Position numbers and translations under genes: made by a program. Below, piece after piece: positions 1-6,851 of a DNA stretch of 34,041 nucleotides; the stretch's first letter is position 1; each line of letters begins with the position of its first letter. The DNA is taken from NCBI GenBank assembly GCA_965370045.1, contig CBDUSI010000043.1, forward strand, positions 1 to 34,041, read 5' to 3'. The stretch is from CAZONU01 sp965370045. Lineage in GTDB: Bacteria; Planctomycetota; SZUA-567; JAKLDR01. The notes below the pieces were generated by a model, which had not been told where the DNA came from, did no database searches, and was given only the letters and a program-made list of their open reading frames with translations.

Positions 1-1
1 T

Positions 2-153
2 TTGGCTGGTTACAAAACTCCGGCTACGGAGTTACTCAATGCTAAAATGCTCTAAAGGACAAATCTGCCTATGTGCAATCCGCCGCTGGGGGTGCTCTGG
101 ATGAGATAGAGACCATGAACCGAGCGGAATTCAAGCAGGAGAAAGGGGAGTGA
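2..153 (+). pseudogene. C-terminal fragment of a HEAT-repeat-like protein, frame broken by an 8-bp duplication
   Basis: The window opens inside a coding region. Frame 2 reads GYKTPATELLNA and hits a stop at 53-55. A second frame, from about position 46, continues as LKDKSAYVQSAAGGALDEIE and ends at the TGA at 151-153. Joined by deleting 8 bp (38-45, AATGCTAA, a near copy of 46-53, AATGCTCT), the reading gives ATELLNALKDKSAYVQ, which looks like one HEAT/PBS-lyase repeat. The fragment's TGA overlaps the GTG start of the next gene (GTGA at 150-153), as in a translationally coupled pair. The HEAT assignment rests on one repeat. The frame break could be a real mutation or an assembly error. Confidence 0.5.
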
Positions 154-542
154 CCACCCTCGCTCCTCCCCCAGTTCCTGCCAAGCGGTCGAAGCGGATG
201 ATCGTCTGGCTGGTCATTGCGCCGATTGTCCTGCTGCTCCTGGCCTTCGCCGGCGCCAACTGGAAGACCTTTCACCTCGCCTACTGCAAGCGCTTGATGC
301 GAAGCAGCAACCCGGACACCAAGTATCGCGGGCTGAGCACGATGGCCGAAGTGCATTTCACGAAAGGGATGTCTCGCCAGGAGGTGTCCAGACTGCTGTC
401 GCCGCTGAAAGTGTACTCAATGGATAAGAGCCGTAGCATGTGCTATGCGGGCTTCGACAGACCTGACGAGGGCCCCTGCGGCTTGTGGCTGGATTTCGAC
501 GGGGGCACATACCTGGGGCATTCGGTGTTCAACAGGCTGTAG
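150..542 (+). CDS. Small inner-membrane-anchored hypothetical protein, BamE/SmpA-like fold possible
   Basis: This is a 130-residue protein. The GTG start is preceded by a purine-rich AGGAGAAAGGGG that serves as Shine-Dalgarno. Residues 1-16 are proline- and lysine-rich and cytoplasmic. Residues about 18-38 form one hydrophobic membrane helix (IVWLVIAPIVLLLLAFAGA). The rest should lie outside the membrane. The soluble part contains KGMSRQEVSRLLSP and ends with LWLDFDGGTYLGHSVF. This resembles the 'G-(M/S)-x-x-x-V-x-x-(L/I)-L' helix and final strand of small SmpA/BamE-like domains, but there is no lipobox. Its start overlaps the stop of the HEAT-like fragment, suggesting coupled translation. 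Function unknown; the fold comparison is inference. Confidence 0.7.
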   Translation: MTTLAPPPVPAKRSKRMIVWLVIAPIVLLLLAFAGANWKTFHLAYCKRLMRSSNPDTKYRGLSTMAEVHFTKGMSRQEVSRLLSPLKVYSMDKSRSMCYAGFDRPDEGPCGLWLDFDGGTYLGHSVFNRL

Positions 543-606
543 CTACCCCTAAGTCCAGTTGTGACACTTGAGTTCACCAATAGGTGTATGGGGCTGGAAG
601 CTCTTG

Positions 607-631
607 ATTCAATTGCGCCCTGCAATTGAAT
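607..631. repeat. Perfect 10-bp inverted repeat in a convergent intergenic region
   Basis: ATTCAATTGC (607-616), a 5-nt loop and GCAATTGAAT (622-631) form a perfect hairpin. It lies between the end of the small membrane protein gene (542) and the end of the fumarase alpha gene (690), which converge. The stem is AT-rich and no T-run follows, so a classical intrinsic terminator is not convincing. Bidirectional termination or a protein-binding site are both possible. Confidence 0.5.
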
Positions 632-689
632 GGGTCGCGGCGCGAGGCGCGTTACGTCTTCCGCTACTTGCCCTTCTGCTGCTGCCTCA

Positions 690-1586
690 TCACTTCGGTC
701 CTGTAAACTGAACCTCCCCGTCGGCGCCGATGCGCACGCTGGCGCGGCGGGCCACCCAGCAGTGGAAGTTGATGGCCACCGGGCATATCGCCGTATGAGT
801 CGCGGCCATGCCGATCTTCACGGCCAAGGCGGTGGTGTCACCGCCGATGCCCGCCGGGCCCATGCCCAGCTCGTTCACCGCCGCCAGCCAGTCGGCCTCC
901 AGTTCGGCCAGCAGCGGATCGGGGTTGGTGTCCGTCCAGGGGCGCACCGCGGTCGCCCGGCGGCTGAGCTTGGCGGCCGAGTGCATCTGTCCGCCCAGGC
1001 CCACGCCCACGGCCATCGGCGGGCAGGGGATGCCCCCGGCATCGACCACCGCCTCCAGGAGCAGCTTCTTGATGCCGACCCCGCGCTTGCCGATCTCGGC
1101 GGGCTTGAGTACGCGCACGACGTTGGGCAGCTCCGCCCCGCAGCCCTTGAAGCTGAGCAGGAACTCGGCCGAGTCGGCGGCCGGATCGTAGTCGACCTCC
1201 ATGTCGGGCACGCCCGTGCCGGAGTTGTCCCCGGGGTTCTTGCGGGTGATGGGGTGGACCATGCTGGGCCGCAGATATCCTTCCGCGGTGAGCTGGCCCA
1301 TGGCCCGGCCGAAGGTCTTCCGGATATCGGCCTCCACCTTCACGCCGCCGCCCAGGCGCACGTAGAGCGCCGGGAAGCCCGGCGACTGGCAAATCGGCTT
1401 GTCGCGCTCGCTGCCCAGCTCCGCGTTGCGGATCATGGTTTTGAGCAGCGCCTTGGCCGCCGGGTTGCTCTCGGTCTCCAGGGAGCCCCGCATCAGTTCC
1501 ATGGCGTCCGGGGCGATGCCCGTGCAGCTCCGGCGCACTACCTCCAGGGCGGCCTCGAACAGTGTCTCCTCGCTGATGGCGCTCAT
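690..1586 (-). CDS. Class I fumarase / tartrate-dehydratase-type Fe-S hydro-lyase, alpha subunit
   Basis: This 298-residue protein matches the alpha half of two-subunit class I hydro-lyases (FumA N-terminal / TtdA family). These use a labile [4Fe-4S] cluster to add or remove water from C4 dicarboxylates. The three expected cluster cysteines are at family-like spacing: C66 in ICQSPG, C188 in GIPCPPMAVGVGLGG and C276 in FHCW. SGTGVPDM and GIGGDTTALAVKIG are further family motifs. The usual GGGSE-type loop reads KGCGAEL here. The start ATG overlaps the beta-subunit stop by 4 bp (ATGA, 1583-1586), so beta is translated first and alpha is coupled to it. Substrate (fumarate, tartrate or a methyl analogue) cannot be fixed from sequence. 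Confidence 0.9.
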   Translation of the reverse strand: MSAISEETLFEAALEVVRRSCTGIAPDAMELMRGSLETESNPAAKALLKTMIRNAELGSERDKPICQSPGFPALYVRLGGGVKVEADIRKTFGRAMGQLTAEGYLRPSMVHPITRKNPGDNSGTGVPDMEVDYDPAADSAEFLLSFKGCGAELPNVVRVLKPAEIGKRGVGIKKLLLEAVVDAGGIPCPPMAVGVGLGGQMHSAAKLSRRATAVRPWTDTNPDPLLAELEADWLAAVNELGMGPAGIGGDTTALAVKIGMAATHTAICPVAINFHCWVARRASVRIGADGEVQFTGPK

Positions 1587-2182
1587 GACTTCTCTCCGAT
1601 CAGCGCGGGGATCCTGGTCAAGGCCCTCTCCTTGACCTCCTTGAAGACGCTGCCACCCGCCGGGTCCATGCCCACCACCAGCGGGCCCCAGTTCTCGACG
1701 GTCATGACCCAGATGGCCTCGGGCATGCCCAACTCCAGCCAGTGGACCCGGTGCACCTCGCGGACCGCATCGGCCCCCACCGCCGCGCAGCCCGGGGGCG
1801 CGGCCAGGTAGACGCCCTGGTGCTTCGCCAGCGCTTTCCGGGTTCCCTCGCCCATGCCTCCCTTGCCGATCAGCGCCTTGACGCCCAGTCCGCCGAGAAC
1901 CATCTCCGAGAAGGGCTCCATGCGCATGCTGGTGGTCGGGCCGATGGCCAGGTTGCGCCAGGCATCGCCCTCCTTGATCATGACCGGGCCGGCGTGGTAG
2001 AGCGCCGCGCCGGTGAAATCCTCGGGCAGGGGCGCGCCCTTCTCCAGCAGCTCCACGAGTCGCATGTGGGCCATGTCCCGGGAGGTGAGTATCGTTCCGC
2101 TGAGGTAGACCACGTCCCCGATGCGCAGATCGGCAATGTCTTCGGTCGTCAGCGGGGTCTTCAGGTGCACTTCCTGGGCCAT
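1583..2182 (-). CDS. Class I fumarase / tartrate-dehydratase-type hydro-lyase, beta subunit
   Basis: This 199-residue protein corresponds to the beta half (FumA C-terminal / TtdB family), the swivel domain that completes the active site with the alpha subunit. Family signatures are LRIGDVVYLSG and TSRDMAHMR near the N terminus, AALYHAGPV, then GPTTSMRMEPF (substrate-binding arginine region), IGKGGM and AAPPGCAAV. Length is normal for a separate beta chain. The gene lies 5 bp downstream of the MmgE/PrpD stop and overlaps alpha by 4 bp, so the three form one operon. The subunits are split rather than fused, as in archaeal and many anaerobic bacterial enzymes. Confidence 0.9.
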   Translation of the reverse strand: MAQEVHLKTPLTTEDIADLRIGDVVYLSGTILTSRDMAHMRLVELLEKGAPLPEDFTGAALYHAGPVMIKEGDAWRNLAIGPTTSMRMEPFSEMVLGGLGVKALIGKGGMGEGTRKALAKHQGVYLAAPPGCAAVGADAVREVHRVHWLELGMPEAIWVMTVENWGPLVVGMDPAGGSVFKEVKERALTRIPALIGEKS

Positions 2183-2187
2183 GCTGC

Positions 2188-3546
2188 TTACCCTCCCTTC
2201 GGCCCGGCGGCCAGCAAGCCGGTCAGGGCCTCAATGCTCTCCAGTTTGTCCAGTTCGCCGACCAGCGCGGATATTTCCGCCGCGCGCCCGGCGGGAACGG
2301 TCCCGGCGGCCAGCGCGGCGAACTTCTCCTCGATCTCCGCGCGCGACAGCGGATTGTCGGGATAGCCCCTGGGTGACTCCACCTTGCTGGAGATCTCCTC
2401 GCCGCCCGTCGTGCGCACGGTGACCCGCGCCGCGCCCAGCCGCCGCTCGGCGAACTCGGGGTCGGCGCTGACCTTCACGCGCTCCGCGAGCCCGGCGATC
2501 CCCGGGTCGGCCAGGCACTCGGGGGAGAACTCCTCCAGGCCGAGCTTGCCGCGCAGCAGGGCCGCGGCGACGCAGTAGGGCAGGCTGAACCTGGCCTCGT
2601 CGGCGGTCTTCGGCCCGTAGGCGCCGCCCACGGCCTCGACGGCGATGGGGTAGGTGCCCACGTCAATCTCGGCGACGTCGTCGGCGGTCAGGCCGCGCTC
2701 GGCGGCCAGTTCCAGCACCGCGTCGACCGGCGCGTGGGTGTGCCCGCAGGATGCGTGGCGCTTGAAGACGTTGCGGGTCAGCTCGAAGGACTCGCCCAGC
2801 CTGGCGGTCGCTCTCGAAGCGTCGAACTCCGCCGACGTGGCGGCGAAGAAGCCCTTCTCGGCCTCCAGTATCTCCGCCGGGCCGGTGAGGCCCTCGCGGG
2901 CCAGCAGCGCGGCGAGGACCCCGTCCCGCGCGGCCCGCCCGGGGTTGAGCGGCTTGCTGCCGGTACCGAATACCTCCAGCAGGCCGGCGGCGTGCGTGCC
3001 GGCGATGCCCAGGGCGTGGGTCATTCTCTCGGCGTCCAGACCCAGCAGGCGTCCGGCGGCGGCGGCGGCCCCGAAGGTCCCGCAGGTGCCGGTGGTGTGC
3101 CAGAAGCGGTAGTGCGAGGGGTTCACGGCCATGCCGATGCGGATGCCCACCTCGTAGCCGGCGGCCACCGCGGCCAGGAACTCGCTGCCCGGAGCGCGTT
3201 CACGCTCGGCGCAGGCCAGCGCGGCGGGCACCGCGGTCGCCCCGGGGTGGATGATGGACTTGGCGTGGATGTCGTCGAGTTCCACCAGGTGGCCGATCAC
3301 CCCGTTGGCCCAGGCCGCGCCCGTGCAGTCGGTGCGCCCCGCGCCTACCACAGTAGCCTCCGACGTACCGCCGCCCCTTCCGGCCAGCCCGGCGACGATC
3401 CGGGCGGTGGGCTCGCCGGCGCCGGCCAGTGCGGCGCCCAGCCAGTCCAGGACGCAGAGCTTGAGGTGCTCCCAGACGTCTCCGGGGAGCGCCTCGAAGC
3501 TCAACTCTGCGGCGAACTCGGCCAGCTTTCGCGTCGTGCCTTTCAT
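2188..3546 (-). CDS. MmgE/PrpD family protein (2-methylcitrate dehydratase-like)
   Basis: This is a 452-residue protein of the MmgE/PrpD family, which includes 2-methylcitrate dehydratase and cis-aconitate decarboxylase. Visible family features are FEALPGDVWEHLKLCVLDWLGAAL at the N terminus, NGVIGHLVELDDIHAKSIIHPG, AGYEVGIRIG, FWHTTGTCGTFGAAAAAGRLLGL and FKRHASCGHTHAPVDA. The open frame extends to 3633, but I choose the ATG at 3546. It matches the family start and lies 4 nt downstream of the start point predicted from a strong promoter (3557-3585). It is first in an operon with the two hydro-lyase subunits. That suggests a short acid hydration/dehydration pathway (methylcitrate- or tartrate-like), which is inference. 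No citrate synthase or lyase partner is visible here. Confidence 0.88.
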   Translation of the reverse strand: MKGTTRKLAEFAAELSFEALPGDVWEHLKLCVLDWLGAALAGAGEPTARIVAGLAGRGGGTSEATVVGAGRTDCTGAAWANGVIGHLVELDDIHAKSIIHPGATAVPAALACAERERAPGSEFLAAVAAGYEVGIRIGMAVNPSHYRFWHTTGTCGTFGAAAAAGRLLGLDAERMTHALGIAGTHAAGLLEVFGTGSKPLNPGRAARDGVLAALLAREGLTGPAEILEAEKGFFAATSAEFDASRATARLGESFELTRNVFKRHASCGHTHAPVDAVLELAAERGLTADDVAEIDVGTYPIAVEAVGGAYGPKTADEARFSLPYCVAAALLRGKLGLEEFSPECLADPGIAGLAERVKVSADPEFAERRLGAARVTVRTTGGEEISSKVESPRGYPDNPLSRAEIEEKFAALAAGTVPAGRAAEISALVGELDKLESIEALTGLLAAGPKGG

Positions 3547-3556
3547 CTCGGCGGCC

Positions 3557-3585
3557 AGCGTACGCAGTAGGCGGGGAAATGTCAA
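3557..3585 (-). promoter_or_regulatory. Housekeeping promoter of the MmgE/PrpD-fumarase operon, leaderless
   Basis: On the minus strand TTGACA (3580-3585), a 17-bp spacer and TACGCT (3557-3562) form a good -35/-10 pair. The predicted start point is near 3550, leaving about 4 nt before the ATG at 3546. No Shine-Dalgarno fits in between, so the mRNA is predicted leaderless. Confidence 0.6.
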
Positions 3586-3692
3586 ACGCCGTTGCGGACG
3601 CCGCTGGCTCAAGAAGATCGAGGGCCGCGACATGGCGGCGGCGCAGAGCTACAAGCTGGTTGCGCGCTGAGCCGCCCGAGGGCGGGTGTCCC

Positions 3693-6600
3693 TCACTTGG
3701 CGACGTTGCTCAGCGCGCTGCGGTTACTCGAGTCGTCAAAGGCCCGCACCGCGAAGAACTTGGCGCCGGCGGGCACGCCGCTCACCGCGAAGCTTTCCTT
3801 GGCGCCCGGGGCCTTGGGCTTGGGTTCGCCGCTCAGGTTGGCGGCCATCCACCAGTTGGTGCAGTCCTTGTCCTTGAAGCTGTTGTAGGCGGCCAGGAAC
3901 TTGACGTATCCCACTATCGGCTTGTCCGAGCACTTGACCTGGTAGCGGACCACCTTGCCGCCTCCGGCATCTGCCGGAGCGGTGAAGCTCACCGTGGCCG
4001 TCTTGCCCGCGAGGGACACCTTCAGGTCCTTGACCTTCGCGGGTGGCGCAGCGTCCTTTCTCTCGTTCGCGTGGACGTAAAAGGTGTGCAGCATATAGTC
4101 GATCTGGCCGTCGTGGTCGCTGTGGTAGTCCATCCAGTAGTTCACGCGATCCAGCGGCTGCATCTTGGGGGCGTTGTACCCGCGGTGGGTGCCGCCGAAG
4201 AGAACATCGTAGGCGCCCTTCTTGAGTTCCGGCTCGCCGGTGAGCGTGTAGGCCCGCGCGCAGATGTCCGGGTGAAAGCGCGCCAGGTAGGCGTTGATTT
4301 CCGGCCCCTCGGCCCACTTGTTGGTCTTGGGGTCGGTATTCCAGCTGCCGAAGTCCTTGGCCACGCCGCGCCTGGGGAAGTCCAGCAGAAAACGACTGTA
4401 GTCGAAGTTGCCGTGGCGCTGGAGCATCACCCGGGCGACGATCTGACCGTAAGCGATCACCCAGTCGTGGGCGTCTTCGTTGCCGGTTTCCAGATAGTAG
4501 CGGTACATCGCCCGGCTCTGCGGCACGAACATCCACTTGGCCGGCTGGACGATGGGTCTCCACTTGTTGCCGTCCTTGTCGGTGAGGAATCCGCTCTTCT
4601 TGTCGAACTTGCTGCCGCTCTCCTCCAGGGCCTTGAGGCCACCCTTGCCCACGAAGAAGCTGAGCGCCTTGTCGGGAGCACCACCGGCGGGGTTGACCAG
4701 CCCGCGGGGTTCGCGGACCTTGCGACTCAGGAATATCCCCGCGATCTGCTCGCTGGCCTTCTTGAAGAACTCGTCCCGGGGGAAGAACATCCGGGCGGAC
4801 TGGACGTTCATGGACGTGCGCGTGAACGAGCGGCTGAAGGGGCGGCCGTCCCCCGGCTTGCGCCCGAAGGCCCGGGTCTCCTGGTCGTGGCCCTGTTCGG
4901 CCCGGTCCAGGCCGGCCTCGAGGAAGTCGCGATCACCGGTCATGCAGTAGAGGTGAAGGAGGCCCGACGACCAGTTGTGGCAGTAGCAGCCCTTGTACTG
5001 CCCGAGCATGTAGTTGTCCCTCACGAAGCCGGGGCTGAGCTTGAGCGGCAGCTGCTTCTTGCCGCTGCGCTTCATGTTGAAAGTCCTGCCGTCGGCGCCG
5101 CCATCGCCGAGCGGCATGATGTTGCGAATGCCGGTGACCGGGTCCGCCGGCCGCTGGGGCGCGCTGCCCTTGGGGCCGGTGCGCTTCCAGACCCCGCCGT
5201 CCTTCCAGCGCCAGCCGTCGGTGCGCCAGGCGCACAGGTCGGTCCAGTAATTGCCCCAGGAGCGCAGCGCGGACCAGTAAGGACGGGCCCCGGTGCGCAT
5301 CCACATCATTACCAGGTGATCAACGCAATCGTTCTCGGGTTCGAAGTGATTGTCGAGTCCCCTGAAGAAGCGTGGGTACGCGCGCCGGGGCTTGACCGGG
5401 GCCTGGCCCTTGGTGTACTTCCACTTCCACTTGTCGTAGCAGGCCATTTCCTCGGCCTGGGTCGCGAACTTCCCGGAGAAGATGGCGTCCCCGTGAAGGT
5501 AGGCCTCCGGCGTGGCCAGTATCCAGGCCCGCTCCATGGCGGCCCTGGACGCGGCCGAAAGCGCCGCCGGATCTGCAGGCGCCGCGAAGTCGAGGACGTA
5601 CTGGCTGCTGAGGTGCGAGCAGTCGTAGAGCACACGGAACTTGTCGGCGTAGGGCTGGCCCTTCGCGCTTCCGCCCCAGCGTTCGATGACCCCGCTGAGC
5701 ACCAGCGCCCCGTCCTTCAGGGCCAGCTTCCGGGCCGGGTCGGCCGCGAAGTAAAGGTCGATGGCGAAGATCGTCCCGCGGCCGGTCTTCGCGGCGATCC
5801 AGCCCTGGGAGGCCTTCCCGGTCCAGACCTGCTTGCCGCCGTCGCCGGCCTTGGCCGCGGCGGCGGTCGAGGCCCTCAGGCCTTGGGCCACCCAGGCGTC
5901 GACGCCCGCCGCGATGGACTCGCCCACGCCCAGGAGGCAGCCGCTGGGCTTCCCGGCGAGCTTGAGCGCTATCGAAGAGTCCTCAATCAACCTGAACGAG
6001 TAGTGCTCCTCAACGCTGTTGCACAGCGAGTACTTGACGTGCACCGCGCTCTTGCCCGCCCAGGCGGTGATCCGCGCGGCGTAGGTCAGCTTGCCGCGCT
6101 GGTCGCCAGTGAAAGGTCCCTTGACCGCGATTGTCGTGCGCATCGGACCGGCGTACTCGACCTCCACGCTGCTGGGCTTGCCGGCGGTGTAGGTCTTGCC
6201 TGTGAAGTTCTCCCGGCAGGTGATCTTCCCGCCGGAGACGACCGGCCGGCCGCCAGTCTCTACCGAACTGAACAGGCCGAAGGGCTTGCTCTTCGAGATC
6301 GTGAACTTGATCTTTCCGGTTTCCACGATCACCCCGTCTGCGCCGTCGGTGACCTTAACCGGGCTGGCCGGCTTGGCCCCGGCGGCGACCGCCTTGAGGA
6401 CGTACTCCTGCACGGCCCCGGCGGCCAGGTCGTCCTGAAAGTCGACCAGCACCCAGCGCAGCGACCCGTCGGCGCGGGTGATCAGCGGAAGCGTCTGACA
6501 GGGAATCTCCGCGCCGCCCTTCTTGTACACTGCGAAAGCCTGGCCTTCCTTGAACTTCCCTTTGGGCAGCGGCACACCGCCGCAGACGGGCTCTGCCTTG

Positions 6601-6719
6601 CGGGCGACGCCGGACGGTTCCTTGACCATGAGCTTGAACGACGGCCCGCCGGCCATCGCCGCTGAGGCGGAGAGGGCCAGGAAGAGGACCAGTGAGATCA
6701 GGCAGCGGCTTCCGGTCAT
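3693..6719 (-). CDS. Secreted exo-rhamnogalacturonan lyase-like protein (PcRGLX/YetA family) with C-terminal FN3 domain
   Basis: This 1008-residue protein begins at the ATG at 6719, which has a strong Shine-Dalgarno (GGGAGGAA) about 6 nt upstream; the longer open frame to 6821 lacks one. A signal peptide (residues 1-23: LISLVLFLALSASAAMAGG) directs it out of the cytoplasm. Residues about 25-250 resemble the N-terminal beta-sandwich of PcRGLX/YetA-like exo-rhamnogalacturonan lyases (PLPKGKF, IPCQTLPLITRADGSLRW, GVIVETGKIKFTISK). The middle carries family-like segments RFFRGLDNHFEPENDCVDH, YKGCYCHNWSSGLLHLY (an alpha/alpha-toroid helix) and FTRTSMNVQSARM. The last ~115 residues (from about PPAKVKDLKVSLAG) look like fibronectin type III. 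Likely role: removing residues from pectic rhamnogalacturonan or a related acidic glycan. Substrate is inferred from family only. Confidence 0.78.
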   Translation of the reverse strand: MTGSRCLISLVLFLALSASAAMAGGPSFKLMVKEPSGVARKAEPVCGGVPLPKGKFKEGQAFAVYKKGGAEIPCQTLPLITRADGSLRWVLVDFQDDLAAGAVQEYVLKAVAAGAKPASPVKVTDGADGVIVETGKIKFTISKSKPFGLFSSVETGGRPVVSGGKITCRENFTGKTYTAGKPSSVEVEYAGPMRTTIAVKGPFTGDQRGKLTYAARITAWAGKSAVHVKYSLCNSVEEHYSFRLIEDSSIALKLAGKPSGCLLGVGESIAAGVDAWVAQGLRASTAAAAKAGDGGKQVWTGKASQGWIAAKTGRGTIFAIDLYFAADPARKLALKDGALVLSGVIERWGGSAKGQPYADKFRVLYDCSHLSSQYVLDFAAPADPAALSAASRAAMERAWILATPEAYLHGDAIFSGKFATQAEEMACYDKWKWKYTKGQAPVKPRRAYPRFFRGLDNHFEPENDCVDHLVMMWMRTGARPYWSALRSWGNYWTDLCAWRTDGWRWKDGGVWKRTGPKGSAPQRPADPVTGIRNIMPLGDGGADGRTFNMKRSGKKQLPLKLSPGFVRDNYMLGQYKGCYCHNWSSGLLHLYCMTGDRDFLEAGLDRAEQGHDQETRAFGRKPGDGRPFSRSFTRTSMNVQSARMFFPRDEFFKKASEQIAGIFLSRKVREPRGLVNPAGGAPDKALSFFVGKGGLKALEESGSKFDKKSGFLTDKDGNKWRPIVQPAKWMFVPQSRAMYRYYLETGNEDAHDWVIAYGQIVARVMLQRHGNFDYSRFLLDFPRRGVAKDFGSWNTDPKTNKWAEGPEINAYLARFHPDICARAYTLTGEPELKKGAYDVLFGGTHRGYNAPKMQPLDRVNYWMDYHSDHDGQIDYMLHTFYVHANERKDAAPPAKVKDLKVSLAGKTATVSFTAPADAGGGKVVRYQVKCSDKPIVGYVKFLAAYNSFKDKDCTNWWMAANLSGEPKPKAPGAKESFAVSGVPAGAKFFAVRAFDDSSNRSALSNVAK

Positions 6720-6761
6720 GGCGCGTTCCTCCCTGTGGTACGGCGTGCAGGCCACCCCGGC

Positions 6762-6790
6762 AGGATAAGCCGCCCGGCCAACGGGGTCAA
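6762..6790 (-). promoter_or_regulatory. Promoter of the secreted lyase gene
   Basis: On the minus strand TTGACC (6785-6790), a 17-bp spacer and TATCCT (6762-6767) precede the lyase ATG at 6719. The predicted start point near 6755 leaves a ~36-nt leader holding the GGGAGG Shine-Dalgarno. It is divergent from the priA promoter. Confidence 0.6.
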
Positions 6791-6814
6791 ATGCAGGACC
6801 GCGAGCCGGCCCGT

Positions 6815-6843
6815 TTGCCAAAAGCCCGCGGGGGGGCTATCAT
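6815..6843 (+). promoter_or_regulatory. priA promoter, predicted leaderless
   Basis: TTGCCA (6815-6820), a 17-bp spacer and TATCAT (6838-6843) sit immediately before the ATG at 6852. The start point predicted at about 6850 leaves 0-3 nt of leader and no room for a Shine-Dalgarno. Confidence 0.6.
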
Positions 6844-6851
6844 CCGTCCCG

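Noticed and set aside
3547..3670. Coding-like plus-strand tail ending ...AAAQSYKLVAR at 3670
   Set aside because: The frame is mainly antisense to the MmgE/PrpD gene and coincides with its promoter. There is no start and no recognised family.
3579..6665. Open frame of 1028 codons antisense to the lyase gene
   Set aside because: Low-complexity Gly/Ala/Val/His-rich translation typical of antisense GC-rich frames. The minus strand carries a signal peptide and family motifs.
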